The position numbers and the translations under genes were made by a program. 64,000 nucleotides of DNA from Silene latifolia. Lineage: Eukaryota; Streptophyta; Magnoliopsida; Caryophyllales; Caryophyllaceae. Of this stretch, positions 1 to 11,611 are shown piece by piece. The notes below the pieces were generated by a model. That model was not told the DNA's origin, ran no database searches, and saw nothing but the letters and a program-made list of their open reading frames with translations. The DNA lies in NCBI RefSeq assembly GCF_048544455.1, contig NC_133532.1, forward strand, positions 12,402,948 to 12,466,947, given 5' to 3'. Within the stretch, counting starts at the first letter, position 1. Each line of letters begins with the position of its first letter.

Positions 1-34
1 GCAAGACGAGCCTATTGCAACTAAGGCCAAATAA

Positions 35-646
35 TGTACTCCACCACCAAGGGAGTATGTAGCACCGGTACCCTTTCCACAAAGGCTTGCAAGGCCTAGG
101 CTTGAAAAGAAATATGAGAAGTTTGTTGAGATCTTGAAGGGAATGAATGTCACTATTCCATTCCTTGATATGATTACCGAAATTCCATCTTATGGCAAGT
201 TTCTTAAGGAAATTGTCACTTTGAATAAGAAGAATGGAGAGGTGCAAACCATCAACCTCTCTAAGGAATGTAGTGCTATTCTTACTCACACCAACAAGCT
301 TCCAAACAAGCTAGAAGATCCGCGTAGCTTCTCTATTCCTTGTTCTATCCAAGGGGTGGCTATTAAAAGCGCTTTGTGTGATTTGGGGGCTAGTTTGAGC
401 CTCATGCCACTTTCAATATTCAAGAGGCTTGATTTGGGAGATTTGACACCTACTAGAGTTTCACTTCAACTTGCCGATCGGTCAGTTAAATTTCCCATAG
501 GTGTGATTGAAGATGTACCCTTGGTTGTTGGGAAGCTTGTCATACCATGTGATTTCTTTGTTATGGATATGCCCGAGGACTACAATGTGCCTATTATTTT
601 GGGGCGACCTTGTCTTGCCACCGGTGGAGCTATGATCAATGTATAG
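35..646 (+). pseudogene. Gag C-terminus and retroviral-type aspartic protease of the Athila-like element
   Basis: The frame is open from just after an in-frame TAA (32-34) to a TAG at 644-646; the first methionine is at 134. It starts with a proline-rich gag/pol linker (PPPREYVAPVPFPQRL). The protease follows, with the catalytic motif CDLGASLSLMP near nucleotides 377-410, where Athila-type enzymes have DLGAS, and ends with the flap/ILGRPCLATGGAMI block typical of this family. The protein would cleave the Gag-Pol polyprotein in the retroelement particle. The same frame continues past the TAG into the polymerase region, so protease and polymerase were one polyprotein and the TAG is either a point mutation or a readthrough stop. 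Two stops within 650 bases favour decay. Confidence 0.82.
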
Positions 647-661
647 AGTGGCAAGCTATCT

Positions 662-3600
662 TTGCAAGTGGGTGAAGATAGAGTGGAATTTGAACTCCAC
701 AAGTTCATGGAAGCTCCATCCCTAGGTGACACTTGTTGCATTGTAGACATTCTTGAGAATCCCATGGAGGAGCATGACCCAAAAGCTTCCTCTATGGATC
801 CTTTGGAGACTTGTCTTGTTAGTGGGTATGAGGTCGATGACAAAGATATTGAGACTCTTGCATATGTATGGATGTTGGATTCGGCTCCAATTCATGAACA
901 AGCTCCCAAGTTTGAAGTGTTGGAAGTCGGTAAGAAGGAGGAGAGTTCCACGCCTCCTCCTACGGTTGAACTTAAACCTCTTCCCTCTTCTTTGAAATAT
1001 GAATTTCTCGGTGATAATTCCACTTTTCCCGTCATCATCAATAGTGCACTTGATGACACCCAAACCTCAAAACTAATTTCTTTGCTCAAAAGGTTCAAGG
1101 GTGTCCTTGGGTACACTATTGGTGACCTCAAGGGAATTAGTCCCTCTTTGTGCACTCACAAAATTTTACTTGAAAATGAGGATGCATCCTCAATTGAGGC
1201 ACAAAGAAGGCTTAATCCCATAATGAAAGAGGTTGTAAGGAAAGAGGTCCTTAAGCTACTTGACGCCAGCATTATCTATCCTATTTCGGATAGTAGGTGG
1301 GTAAGCCCGGTTCATGTAGTTCCCAAAAAAGGAGTCATGACGGTAGTGCGAAATGACAAGAATGAATTGATTCCTACAAGGACGGTAACCGGGTGGAGAA
1401 TGTGTGTGGACTATAGGAAGTTGAACAAATCCACCCGGAAGGATCACTTTCCCTTACCGTTCATGGATCAAATGCTAGAAAGATTAGCTCAACACAACTA
1501 TTTTTGCTTCTTGGATGGCTATTCGGGATTTTTCCAAATCCCTATCCATCCAAGTAACCAAGAAAAGACCACCTTTACTTGTCCATTTGGCACCTATGCA
1601 TATAGGAGGATGCCATTTGGGCTATGTAATGCTCCATCTACTTTTCAAAGAGCTATGATGTCAATTTTCTCCGATTTTGTTGAAAAAGAAATGGAAGTTT
1701 TCATGGATGATTTCTCGGTAGTTGGGAAAAGTTTTGAAAGTTGTTTAACAAATTTGGTGAAAATTTTGACCAAGTGTCAAGAGTCTCACCTTGTGCTTAA
1801 TTGGGAGAAGTGCCACTTCATGGTACAAGAAGGTGTTGTGTTGGGACACATAGTGTCCAATCGTGGAATAGAAGTTGATAAGGCTAAGATAGAGGTCATT
1901 GCTAGTCTCCCACCTCCCACCAATGTTAAGGGGGTGAGAAGTTTCCTTGGACATGCAGGCTTTTATCGCCGCTTCATTAAGGACTTCTCTAAGATTGCGA
2001 GACCTTTGACCGAGTTGTTAGCCAAAGATACTCCTTTTGTGTTCTCTAACCGATGTCTTGATGCTTTTAATAGGTTGAAGGAAGCGTTGACAAGTGCTCC
2101 AATCATACAACCTCCGGATTGGAGCTTGCCGTTTGAGTTAATGTGCGATGCGAGCGATCATGCCTTGGGCGCGGTTTTAGGCCAAAGGAAGGATGGAAAA
2201 GTGCATGCAATTCATTATGCAAGCAAAACACTTGATGACGCTCAAACAAATTACTCAACAACGGAAAAGGAGCTCTTGGCCGTGGTCTTTGCTATGGAGA
2301 AGTTCCGGACCTACTTGGTGGGAGCCAAGGTGATAGTGTTCACCGATCATGTTGCTTTGAGACACTTGCTCATCAAGAAGGAGTCCAAGCCTCGTTTGAT
2401 TAGGTGGATATTACTTCTCCAAGAGTTTGACATGGAAATTAGGGATAAGAAAGGAGTTGGAAATGTGGTGGCCGACCATTTATCCCGGCTAATCAACCTC
2501 AATGTTGACAATGGGCTTTCTATCAATGATCACTTGCCCGATGACCACTTGTTGTCCCTAAGTTTGGGTGAAGCACCGTGGTATGCGGATATAGTGAATT
2601 ATTTGGTCTCCGGGATAATCCCATATGATTATGACTCACATAAGAAGAAGAAATTCTTTCATGATCTAAGGCAATATTTTTGGGATGAGCCTTGTTTATA
2701 CAAATCTTGTGCGGATGGGATAATCCGGAGGTGCATTCCAAGTGAAGAGGTGAAGCCGATAATTTCACATTGCCATGATATGCCAAGTGGAGGGCATGGT
2801 AGTTCAAGAAAGACTGCCGCAAGAGTGCTCCAATGCGGTTTCTATTGGCCTTCCCTATTTCATGATGTGGCAACCTACGTCAAGGGGTGTGATAAGTGTC
2901 AACGAAGCGGCAATATTTCAAGGAGGCTTGAGATGCCAATGAACTACATTCTAGAGGTAGAGTTGTTTGATGTATGGGGAATTGACTATCAAGGTCCTTT
3001 TCCATCATCCAATGGATATGAGTACATACTTGTTGCGGTGGATTATGTGAGCAAATGGGTTGAAGCTATCCCAACAAAAACTTGTGATGCAAAGTCGGTG
3101 ACAAAACTCATGGAAACTATCATATTTCCAAGGTTTGGGGTTCCAAGAATTGTGATTAGTGATCGTGGGAATCATTTTCGGGAAAGAACTCTTGATGCTC
3201 TTCTAAAGAAACATGGGGTGCAACATAGGCGTAGTCTTGCCTACCACCCACAAGCAAACGGCCAAGCCGAAATCTCAAACCGTGAGATTAAAATGATTCT
3301 TGAGAAGACCGTGAGCCGGTCAAGGAAGGATTGGTCAACTAAGCTTAACGATGCATTATGGGCTTACCGGACCGCTTTCAAAACACCGATAGGAACTTCA
3401 CCGTTCCGGTTGGTGTACGGAAAGCCTTGTCACTTACCGGTAGAGTTGGAGCACAAGGCACATTGGGAAATCCGACTTCTCAACTTTGACTTGAAGAGTG
3501 CCGGAGAAAAGAGGCTTCTTGACCTCAATGAGTTAGAAGAATTTAGACTTGAGGCTTATGAGAGCTCAAGGATTTACAAAGAGAAGACTAAGAAGTTTCA

Positions 3601-3865
3601 TGAAATGAAAATTTTGAGAAGAGAATTCGAGGTGGGAGAGTTGGTTCTCCTCTTTAACTCGCGGTTCAAGTTATTCGCGGGGAAGCTTAAGTCGAAGTGG
3701 TCGGGACCTTTCACCGTGGTCCGGGTTTTTCCCCATGGGGCAATTGAAATATTCGATGGAGATCAAGCTTTCAAAGTAAACGGGCAACGGCTCAAGCATT
3801 ACATTGCCGGAACCCCTATCATGAAGAATGTAAGCTCCATCAATACCTTTCTTCCCCATAATTGA
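662..3865 (+). CDS. Athila-type pol: reverse transcriptase, RNase H and integrase
   Basis: This is a 1,067-codon open frame, read here from TTG 662 as residue 1; the first ATG is at 707. The reverse transcriptase centre is FMDD at residues 347-350, in place of the usual YxDD. RNase H follows with acidic residues D496, E537, D562 and D605. The integrase zinc region has H705, H712, C743 and C746, and the catalytic triad is D775, D834 and E870, with exactly 35 residues between the last two (D,D35E). The enzyme would copy element RNA to DNA and insert it in the genome. The domains look complete, but the frame is cut from its protease by TAG 644-646 and has no proper start of its own. TGA ends it at 3863-3865. 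It lies on the same strand as the 3' ORF, about 1 kb upstream. Confidence 0.93.
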   Translation: MQVGEDRVEFELHKFMEAPSLGDTCCIVDILENPMEEHDPKASSMDPLETCLVSGYEVDDKDIETLAYVWMLDSAPIHEQAPKFEVLEVGKKEESSTPPPTVELKPLPSSLKYEFLGDNSTFPVIINSALDDTQTSKLISLLKRFKGVLGYTIGDLKGISPSLCTHKILLENEDASSIEAQRRLNPIMKEVVRKEVLKLLDASIIYPISDSRWVSPVHVVPKKGVMTVVRNDKNELIPTRTVTGWRMCVDYRKLNKSTRKDHFPLPFMDQMLERLAQHNYFCFLDGYSGFFQIPIHPSNQEKTTFTCPFGTYAYRRMPFGLCNAPSTFQRAMMSIFSDFVEKEMEVFMDDFSVVGKSFESCLTNLVKILTKCQESHLVLNWEKCHFMVQEGVVLGHIVSNRGIEVDKAKIEVIASLPPPTNVKGVRSFLGHAGFYRRFIKDFSKIARPLTELLAKDTPFVFSNRCLDAFNRLKEALTSAPIIQPPDWSLPFELMCDASDHALGAVLGQRKDGKVHAIHYASKTLDDAQTNYSTTEKELLAVVFAMEKFRTYLVGAKVIVFTDHVALRHLLIKKESKPRLIRWILLLQEFDMEIRDKKGVGNVVADHLSRLINLNVDNGLSINDHLPDDHLLSLSLGEAPWYADIVNYLVSGIIPYDYDSHKKKKFFHDLRQYFWDEPCLYKSCADGIIRRCIPSEEVKPIISHCHDMPSGGHGSSRKTAARVLQCGFYWPSLFHDVATYVKGCDKCQRSGNISRRLEMPMNYILEVELFDVWGIDYQGPFPSSNGYEYILVAVDYVSKWVEAIPTKTCDAKSVTKLMETIIFPRFGVPRIVISDRGNHFRERTLDALLKKHGVQHRRSLAYHPQANGQAEISNREIKMILEKTVSRSRKDWSTKLNDALWAYRTAFKTPIGTSPFRLVYGKPCHLPVELEHKAHWEIRLLNFDLKSAGEKRLLDLNELEEFRLEAYESSRIYKEKTKKFHEMKILRREFEVGELVLLFNSRFKLFAGKLKSKWSGPFTVVRVFPHGAIEIFDGDQAFKVNGQRLKHYIAGTPIMKNVSSINTFLPHN

Positions 3866-4182
3866 ATGTGATTCATGACTCCGTCGAGCCTACGACATAA
3901 AACAAGGGCGCTACATGGGAGGCAACCCATGCATCTTTGTAAATATCATGCATTTAGGTAGAAATTGAGGAATTTTGGACGGATGATACTTGTCATTTTG
4001 ATTGATGTCGGTTACAATTGTTGAAGAATTTGGGATTTTGTATGATGAACAAGCGTTTTACCATCTATTGGCCTTTTTCCGACGTCATGAGTCGGTTTTT
4101 AAAGTTGAAAACACGGAAGTCGAGGCCAATAGGTGAAGGGATATGGAATAGGGGCATATTGGAGAAAATGTGATGGAACGTA
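3866..4182 (+). other. Non-coding spacer after pol
   Basis: No open frame of note. The sequence holds a short leader-like stretch (GGGAGGCAACCCATGCA near 3919) and leads into the GC-rich palindrome cluster. I see no other structure. Confidence 0.5.
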
Positions 4183-4669
4183 TTCCCAGCCGGGTGACCG
4201 GCAGCCGGTCTTCTGACCGGCTGGGAAGTTTATGTAACTTCAATTAATATTTGACATTTTGAAGGTTGAGTTGTCCCAGCCGGCCGGCTGGGAACGCGTT
4301 TATTAGGAAAATCCTTCAATTTGACAAGGAAGAGTTGTCCCAGCCGGCCGGCCGGCAGCCGGTCCACCGGCTGGGAATACGTATATTGGGGCAAATGTAT
4401 CAAATTGACTTTTGAGAAAAGTCCCAGCCGGCAGGCCGGCAGCCGGTCCACCGGCAGGCCGGCAGCCGGTCCACCGGCAGGCCGGCAGCCGGTCCACCGG
4501 CTGGGAATGCATATATTGACGAAATTGAAGCTTGGGTGTCCTCCCAGTCGGGCGACCGGCGGCCGGTCTTCTGACCGGCTGGGAGTCTTCTGTAAATTTC
4601 CAAAAACTTTCAAATTTACACGTTTTCCCAGCCGGGTGACCGGCGGCCGGTCTCCTGACCGGCTGGGAA
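4183..4669 (+). repeat. Cluster of six GC-rich palindromic units (TCCCAGCCGG...CCGGCTGGGA)
   Basis: Six units occur at 4183-4228, 4274-4293, 4338-4376, 4422-4506, 4542-4585 and 4626-4669. Each begins TCCCAGCCGG or close to it and ends CCGGCTGGGA, so each can fold into a hairpin. The second is an almost pure palindrome of 20 bases and the fourth is enlarged by tandem copies of a 22 base segment with GGCAGCCGGTCCACC. They are separated by 40-90 bases of unrelated AT-rich sequence. The same unit type forms a second cluster in the 3' LTR. Apparent ORFs across it on both strands are by-products of the repeats. Confidence 0.9.
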
Positions 4670-4874
4670 CCCGCTGATCCCCTAATTTACACGAAAAAGA
4701 CCCTATTCACTTCATTTTTTTCGACACAACCTCCGTCCTCTCTCTCCCTCTAACCCTAACCCCTCTCCTCCATTCTTCACCAACAACCACTCCCACCACC
4801 CTCTACCACCTCCCTACCACCAACAACCACCACAACCTCCTTCCTAACCCTTCACCCACCATCAAAACAACAAA
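4670..4874 (+). promoter_or_regulatory. Possible internal promoter or leader of the 3' ORF
   Basis: Between the palindrome cluster and the ATG at 4875 lies a pyrimidine-rich tract (CTCTCTCTCCCTCTAACCC near 4739-4757) containing a telo-box-like AACCCTAA, a motif seen in plant promoters near transcription starts. No clear TATA box is visible. The arrangement, palindrome cluster then leader then ORF, parallels the LTR, where the same cluster stands upstream of a TATA box. A promoter role is inference; a spliced subgenomic RNA is the alternative. Confidence 0.3.
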
Positions 4875-6607
4875 ATGGCCCCAAAGAAAAGAGTGAGGAG
4901 AGGAGATTTGGCCCTTCAACAAGCCGAAATGGTGGCGGCGGCGGCGAATGACATGAGCACCGATCCCGACTTCCCGGATGTCCAATTCACTTCAATCACC
5001 ATGAAAGGTAAATTTGTTTTATTCAAGAAACGCCCCATTGCCCCAACCCGATTTATTGATAGACAATCCATGCGGGAGTTAGGACTAGACCAAGTTACTC
5101 TTGAATTGTTTGATGGGGTAGGAATGAAAATGATGTACGGGATACATGAGAAAACCTATGCCCGTCTAACATGGGAGTTTTTGAGCTCCCTTCGTATTGA
5201 CAAGCATCGCCAATCCCAAAAGGTAGCCTTTTTGCATTTCCGATTGATGAACAAGGACTACTCCTTGACCCTCCCGACCTTTGCTTCCCATTTCGGGCTT
5301 GACACAAGCCCTCCACATAAGGCACCCGAGACCTTTGACCATGGGGCCTTATGGAAGGCCATTACGGGTTTAGATGATGTTCCGGGGGTCAAGAGAGCCG
5401 CTAACACTGTCCATAATGCGGCTATTCGGATTTGGCATCGGTTTATGGGGTGGACTGTTTTTGGCCGTGAGGAAAATCACAATTTCCGAACGGAGGAATT
5501 GGAAATTCTCGGCTCTTACCTTCGTTCCAACCCACTACCTTCAAAATCGACATTGCCCACCACTTGGCCCTTACATTGCAAAGACTTAGCAACTCTCCGG
5601 CTTCTTCGACGGCAATTGTCGTGGGTGGACTCATCAGCCATTTGCTCAAGAGGCTCAATAGGAGAGTCAACTTGAGTGGTATGCGATATATAATTGGTGA
5701 TACGATGTTTTTCAAGAATTATATCCACCACAACCTCAATTGGTTGAAGACCAACCCGGATGATGGCCTTGACTATTGGCAAATTCGGGTGGACGGAGTT
5801 GACCGAAATTCTATCCCTCTTCCTAACCCCGACAAGATGAAAGTGGTGCCTAACTCGGAGCACTATTTGCTTGAAATTGAAACCCTTGAAGACCCCTCAA
5901 TTCCCCAACAACAAAACCCAAATCTTCGGTATACTCGTGGCCGACCTATCATTCCCGCGAGGTCTACCTTGCGGTATGCTACACCGTCCACTCCTTTCGT
6001 TGTCGGGCCCTTCCAACAAGGGGAGGGGTCCTATAGTCACCAACCTCAACAACCACCCCCTCTCCACGGCGACCTCATTTCCTTTATGGAGGATATGAAA
6101 CTTAATTTGGCAAACGCCGCAAGTGAGCGGCTTGGGGTTCAGCAGAGACTTGACCGGATTTACTACGACCATTCCCTTGGTCAATTCCCGGTTTATGATG
6201 ACATGATGAGGCACCAATACAAGCATCCCTCCGGCCTTCACCCTTCTTACTATTTGTTCCCGGATGGCGGACATCCGGACGATGGGAGGATTGTTTACGG
6301 CGACATTAATTTGCAGCCCGACTATTTTAGTGCCCCGGTCTTCCCCACACCGCCTTCCACTCAAGGGGAGGGGCAGGACACGAGGTGGTTCGGGGGTGCC
6401 CCTTCCATCTTCACTGAGGGAGGTTCTAGTGGTGCCGGAGGGAACACGGGGATGTTCGTCGGCATGAGCTCGGGGATGAGTGAGTTTGGCTCGGATGCCC
6501 CTTTGAACACGGACGATTTCATCCGTGAGTCCGAATTCGGGGTGAGTCATGATGATGGTGATGATGATGGCAATGATGATGGCGACGGTGATGAAGAGTA
6601 TGAGTAG
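4875..6607 (+). pseudogene. 3' ORF of the Athila-like element (env-like by position), frameshifted
   Basis: An ATG at 4875 opens a frame beginning MAPKKRVRRGDLALQQ, basic at its N-terminus. The body has the conserved look of the Athila 3' ORF / ATHILA ORF-1 family (IHEKTYARLTWEFLSSLRI near nucleotides 5139-5195). This frame runs to 5675, but similarity of style continues from about 5535 in another frame that stays open to TAG at 6605-6607. A net one-base frameshift therefore lies near 5525-5540. The C-terminus is proline-, glycine- and serine-rich and ends in a strongly acidic Asp-Gly tail. A function for this family is not established; it is called env-like only because it follows pol. I see no clear signal peptide or convincing transmembrane pair. 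Confidence 0.75.
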
Positions 6608-9532
6608 AGCCTAGTAATGAGGGCTCCACTCCCTCCCTTTCAATCCAAAATGATGAGTATGCCTCTTCCCTTAATCCAAATTCCCTCATTCCCGTTTAAT
6701 TTCTCGCATGCATCTAGTTAGAAAATCACTTAGTTGCATTCATATAGGTTTGCATTAGATTTCAATTATGTAATATATTGTCACATTTATACATTGCATT
6801 CACTTAGTATACCTTGCATTGTCATTTAAATATTGCATATAGAATAGAGCATGCATTGCATTTTCAAAATAAAAAACTAACTAAAAATTTGAAAAATGAC
6901 TAAAACCAACCAAAAACATGTTAATTTATTTCACTAAATTGTCCTCCCATGTCTATAAACAAGTGTGGGGAGGGCCTAAAAAAAATGAAATAAGAAAAAC
7001 CCAAAAACATGTCTTTTCATTTTAATTTCCTCCACACATTTATTTCCATTTGGAAGTAATGTAAATAAATAAGTGTGGGGAGGAGATTCATATATTAAAA
7101 ATCAACAAAAATATGTCTTTTTAATTTTTCAAGAACAAAAATCACAAAAATATATTATTTTTCCTTTGAAAAATCAAAAATTCAAAAATATGTTCCTTTC
7201 TTTTTCGTATTCACTCCCTATGCTTTTGTCCATTGAGGACAATGTACATTTCAAGTGTGGGGAGGGAAATATCCACTCTTGTGAATATTTGTTTATATTT
7301 GTAAATGCTTATAAATTAGATAAAATGCCTAAAAATTGAAAAAATTCTGAAAAAATTCAAAAATATTGCAATGTATATATATGTTTGGCTAACCTTTGGC
7401 ATAGACATCGACCATTTGAGGCAAAAAGGAGCTAGAAGTCGCTTGGTAAACTCGTTCTAATCTCTTACTCCTTTTCCGTTCTTTCTTTTTGTATCTTGTA
7501 TATATGAAGGAGAATGAGATTTTGTGCCTTGGATGTTCCCTTGGGGAACTTGTGGATTGTTGGTGTTGATGTGCTGCTAGGATTAGTTCAAATTGTTGCA
7601 TGTTTACCTTATGTTTATTCCCTTTTCTTGCTTGCATTTGTTCACATGTAAATATGTGTTGTTTTTCCTTCATGTTGCATTGAGTTTGTATATAAATTTT
7701 TAAGAAAGAACATGGTCAAGGAAGGGAACCAAGTACCCCCATGATGAGCTATTGTGTCCAATTGTGCCTTTCTCCTCCTCGTGACTCGCACCCGTGGCCT
7801 CTTAGTTAGCCGAGGGAGGCGGGCTTGACCAATGAGTTTAGACCGATCTTGTGAGACCAAGGGCCGTAGACTAGACTTTAGGCTCGACTTAGCTACTCAA
7901 AGGTAAGGGTAGAGCCTCCTAGGGTGGGTACATCCATACCCCACCCTCATCTAGGTTCGAGAGTAGGTCTCCTCGCGAGGCGTGTCACATCATTACGCAT
8001 AAGTGTGTCGCATCGTCCTTAGACCATGAAATTGCATTACATTTTTGTGCACATGATATGAAGCAAAAATCAGTTTTTATGAACCTCACATAGCCAAATA
8101 GCCTTGTTTTCTCCCCCACATCGTTTCCCTTTTTGATTCACCCCCTTTGAGCTTAGCCTTTTCATTTGGCAAACCCACCGAAATAGCTACATTCCCATAA
8201 CCACCCTTCCTTAATCAAGAATTGGTCGGTTTTGTAGTGTGTCGTAGGAGGTGATTTGGGTCATGACGGTGGATGGCTTGCACGTCCACTTGGCTCGGAT
8301 TTCGATGTGAATTTGGTTTTGTATATAAATAAGAGGTTGTAAAATTGTAATGAAAAGCAAAATAGAAAAGTGAAAATGTCATGAAAAAATCAAAAAAAAT
8401 AGTGAGTCGTGTTGTATATATGTTATAAAGGAAAGAAAAAGGCAAGCAACACCCCTCCTCATCATTAAATGGGGTAGAAAAAGCCGTTGCTAAATAAAAA
8501 GGGCAAATTGATGTTTTTCCAAAGATGAGTCGGGTTTACACAATTTTTTGCATGGCTTGGAAAATCGAGTCATTGCTACGGTGTAGACGTTACCATTTGT
8601 TGAAATAAGAGGAGTTTTATCAAATTTTTCCTACTTGAGTTGGGTTTATACAATTTTTGCATAGTTTTGGTCATCAATGCTATGTTAGGGCATAGACGTG
8701 TCTCATGTGTTGCAATAAGAAATGGGATGTGTTGTGTCGATGATTCTTGATTTGAGCTCCACATATCCAAACGGTGCTTGCACCAATCCCGTTTCGACCT
8801 TCTCCTTTGCCCCGTTTTAACCCTTGCTTCATTTTGTGTGCATTCTACCTTTGTTTGCATTTCATCGGACATAGGACGGTCTTACACATTAGATTGCGGG
8901 CACGTTTTCGCTAGTTGAGTTAGTTGAGTGATTTTGGTTACTATTGGTCACAAAAATCACCCTGTTCTTTCATTGAGTGACGAGTGAAAACCGTGAGGAT
9001 GTCGTTGCTTTGGTCCCCTTAGTCATGGGTCCTTTGGTTGAATCTCGTGTCGGTTTTGTAATTCTCGGCGGTCTTGCCCTTTCTCCCCTTTCCCCGCTCT
9101 TGAATTTATTTCTTGAGCATTGGTCACACGAGGGTTGCTTTAGTCACGCTTAAGGGGTTGGCACCTCAATTGGCACTTCTGAGACGGTACTCCGACCAAG
9201 ACCGTGTTCTGTTGTTTGAAAAATTTGGCCACTTAGATGAGGAAAGTAGATAATTTTGTTAGATGCATTCTATTTATTGATTACGTGCTTTCATGATGGA
9301 TGTGTCAAAAGTTTTGTAGCAAGACCCAACTTGCCTTGCAATAGGGCACTCTTCCCTCATGAGTGTCAAATTGTGAGTTGAAGGGGCGTTGAGTGCGTTA
9401 ATACTCGATCGGCTTAATTAGTAGCATTGTTGAGTGGTGCTTATATTGTGCACCCACTCTCCGTATTTATCTTATTTGTACATTGGTTGAGGACTTACTC
9501 GGGGACGAGTAAGGTTCAAGTGTGGGGAGGTT
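6608..9532 (+). other. Non-coding 3' region of the Athila-like element with repeated polypurine-like motifs
   Basis: About 2.9 kb with no credible gene. The motif AAGTGTGGGGAGG occurs near 6961, 7071 and 7252 and again, as the true polypurine tract, at 9518. The stretch is AT-rich with several long A runs. Later parts (7700-9500) have a more balanced composition but only short, unsupported frames. Confidence 0.65.
9516..9532 (+). promoter_or_regulatory. Polypurine tract for plus-strand priming
   Basis: The sequence TCAAGTGTGGGGAGGTT lies directly before the LTR start TGATATAG at 9533, the position expected of the polypurine tract that primes second-strand synthesis. Confidence 0.8.
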
Positions 9533-9756
9533 TGATATAGGATCCTTTTACGCCTTTTTCCCCTCTATTTTCATGCCAACCGACTCCATTTGAGTCGGTT
9601 TTGATCGTCCTTTCTCGTGTTTTGTGTCCCGATTCCCTTTACTATGACATTTTGGCCTCCTTGCAGAAATTAAGGCGGGAACGGGTGAAACGAAGCAAGG
9701 AAGACGGGTTGACTTGGCTATGCATGGAAGTAGAAGGAAATAAAGCTGAGGAAGCA

Positions 9757-10138
9757 TTCCCAGCCGGTAGGCCGGTAGCCGGCCAGCCGGCTGGGAGTGC
9801 AAGTGTATGCAAATGAAGCTTAAACCAAGCAAATAGGTATTCCCAGCCGGTGGCCCGGCAGCCGACCAGCCGGCTGGGAGAACGTTCAAGCTGAAAACAC
9901 AAATTTTTGAAGAAAGATACAGAAATCTCCCAGCCGGTCAAAAGACCGGCAGCCGGCCAGCCGGCTGGGAGTTCCCCCAAAGGCTAAAAGTCAAGTTCCA
10001 AGTCAAAGGTGTCCCAGCCGGTCAGGGACCGGCAGCCGGTTGCCCGGCCATGCATACCTGATGACTTCCAAAAATTAATTCAACTTCCAAGAAACTCCCA
10101 GCCGGCCAGAGGACCGGCGGCCGGTTGACCGGCCAGGA
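9757..10138 (+). repeat. LTR copy of the GC-rich palindrome cluster, five units
   Basis: Units lie at about 9757-9796, 9840-9880, 9928-9971, 10012-10049 and 10096-10138. Like the internal cluster they start CCCAGCCGG. The first three close with CCGGCTGGGAG; the last two end CCGGCCA, so their hairpins are weaker. The cluster ends about 55 bases before the TATA box, consistent with an upstream promoter element. Confidence 0.88.
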
Positions 10139-10194
10139 GTGCAAAGTCGTGTTTTAAAGCCTATTTCGAATCCTACCCTAATCTTGGTGGAAAC

Positions 10195-10202
10195 TATATA
10201 TA
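10195..10202 (+). promoter_or_regulatory. TATA box of the Athila-like LTR
   Basis: TATATATA within AAACTATATATACCCCC. It is followed by a pyrimidine-rich stretch that could hold the RNA start. It would drive the genomic RNA from a 5' LTR, and from this copy would read out toward the copia region. Confidence 0.6.
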
Positions 10203-11611
10203 CCCCCTTCCTTAAACCCTTTGTACACACATTCCCAGATCTGAAATTATTTCCTTTTCCAAGTCTCAAACTTTGTTAATCATTTTGTTAATCATTCCTT
10301 AATTAGACTAGTTCTTCAATTAATTAGTAATTGGAGTTGGGTTGTAAAAAGATTGAAGGGTCTCCTTCTTTGTTTTTCTATCCTAATTCCTTTCTTACTA
10401 TTTGATTGGTATTATTTCTCTCCTTATTTTCATTTGTTTACATTTGTTTTTCCTTCAAGTTTGTTTGATTGTTTGTGTTAAAATTGCATCTTTGTTCATT
10501 GATTGTTGTTCTTTTCACCTTTGTTCATCTTTTCATTGCTTTTCTTCTATTTGATTCTCTTTCTTTTGTTCATCCTTGCTTTTTACATTCAAAGATTCAA
10601 TCTTTGAGTGGATTGGGTTAAAGATTGTGCCTTTTAGTTTACTAAACCTTGTTATTAGATTAAATCACCTTTCTTCTTAATTTGTGTTGGAAATTTGCAT
10701 GATTAGTAGTAGAATTCATCTTCCACCCATGTTTATGTTTAAAGACTCCATCTTTGTTGTTTATTTTGCCTTTAGAAACATGATTAGTGAGTAGTCTCCT
10801 TCTAGGACTCGGTTTGACTCGGTATGGGTAATTTCACTAATTAATTATCACTAAGGCTAATTAGTTGGGGGAAATTGGTGAGGGTAGTTTAGAGGAATTG
10901 CATGTTTAAGGTTTGGTTCTTGGGTATTGTCGACTTTTGACCCTTGCCCACCAACGAGAGTTGGTTAGGTTGTTAGTGGGATATTTGGGAACCGATCCGT
11001 GTCACCGACTAAGGTTGAGACCGAAAGGGAGAACCGAGGGAGGGTGCCTCTAGATTAGTGTTTGAAATCGACCCTTGAGAGAGGGAGTGGGATGACCCGG
11101 AATACGATGAGGGTTTAATGACCTTGACCATTTACTTGACCTCCTTGGGAAAATGCATGTTCTTGGGGTTGTCGGGTTTTGAGTTAGGGATACCGGCTTT
11201 CGAACCCGAGAGGGGGGTTAGTCGGGGTAGCTAGTGTCCTATTTCGAACCCGAGAGGGAGGTCTTAGGCGAATTAGAGCCATCTCCCCCTTACCTACCTA
11301 CCCCTTTTGATTAGCCCAGACGATTAGTATGTGGAATTACTCATATTCATGGTCGAACCGAGTTCTAGTCCTTCCCATTATTTGATCTAGACTTAATCTT
11401 TTAGCTTGTTCTTATCTTGTCTAGTTTATAGTCTTTAAATTGGTTAGTTTAGTGCTAGTTCGTTACCACCCTCTTTGTTTTATATCAACTTAGCTAAGCT
11501 CAAGAATATAGACAATTAGTAATCACCCTTACTCCTTGTGGGATCGACCCTCTAGAGTGTACAACGATAAAATCGTGCACTTGCGAGGTATAGCTTGATA
11601 CCATCAATAAG

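Larger units (their letters stand above)
1..11606 (+). mobile_element. Athila-lineage Ty3/gypsy retrotransposon, 5' part outside the window
   Basis: The order protease, reverse transcriptase, RNase H, integrase, non-coding spacer, extra 3' ORF, long non-coding tail, purine-rich tract and LTR is that of Ty3/gypsy elements, and the extra ORF after pol points to the Athila group. The 5' LTR, primer binding site and most of gag lie before the window. The 3' LTR runs from TGATATAG at 9533 to ACCATCA ending at 11606. Copia LTR sequence resumes at once after about five bases (ATAAG), so this element inserted into a copia LTR. Coding parts carry two in-frame stops and one frameshift, so this copy is not autonomous. 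Lineage assignment is from domain order and sequence character, not from a search. Confidence 0.88.
9533..11606 (+). repeat. 3' LTR of the Athila-like element (2,074 bp)
   Basis: It starts TGATATAGGATCC after the polypurine tract and ends TTGATACCATCA, a TGAT...ATCA boundary. It holds five GC-rich palindromic units (9757-10138), a TATA box at 10195-10202, a long T-rich stretch (10240-10600) and a balanced 3' part. Only one LTR is inside the window, so insertion age cannot be read from LTR divergence. Confidence 0.85.

Noticed and set aside
4183..4669. Regularly spaced palindromic repeats resembling a CRISPR array
   Set aside because: Unit lengths vary from 20 to 85 bases, the spacers are AT-rich and unequal, and the context is a plant retrotransposon. 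They are hairpin repeats, not CRISPR.
4230..4677. Open frames on both strands over the GC-rich repeats
   Set aside because: They exist only because the repeats lack stop codons; no similarity to any protein is visible.
9601..9816. Small ORF in the Athila-type LTR
   Set aside because: It starts near the LTR 5' end, ends in the palindrome cluster, and shows no conserved features; considered chance.
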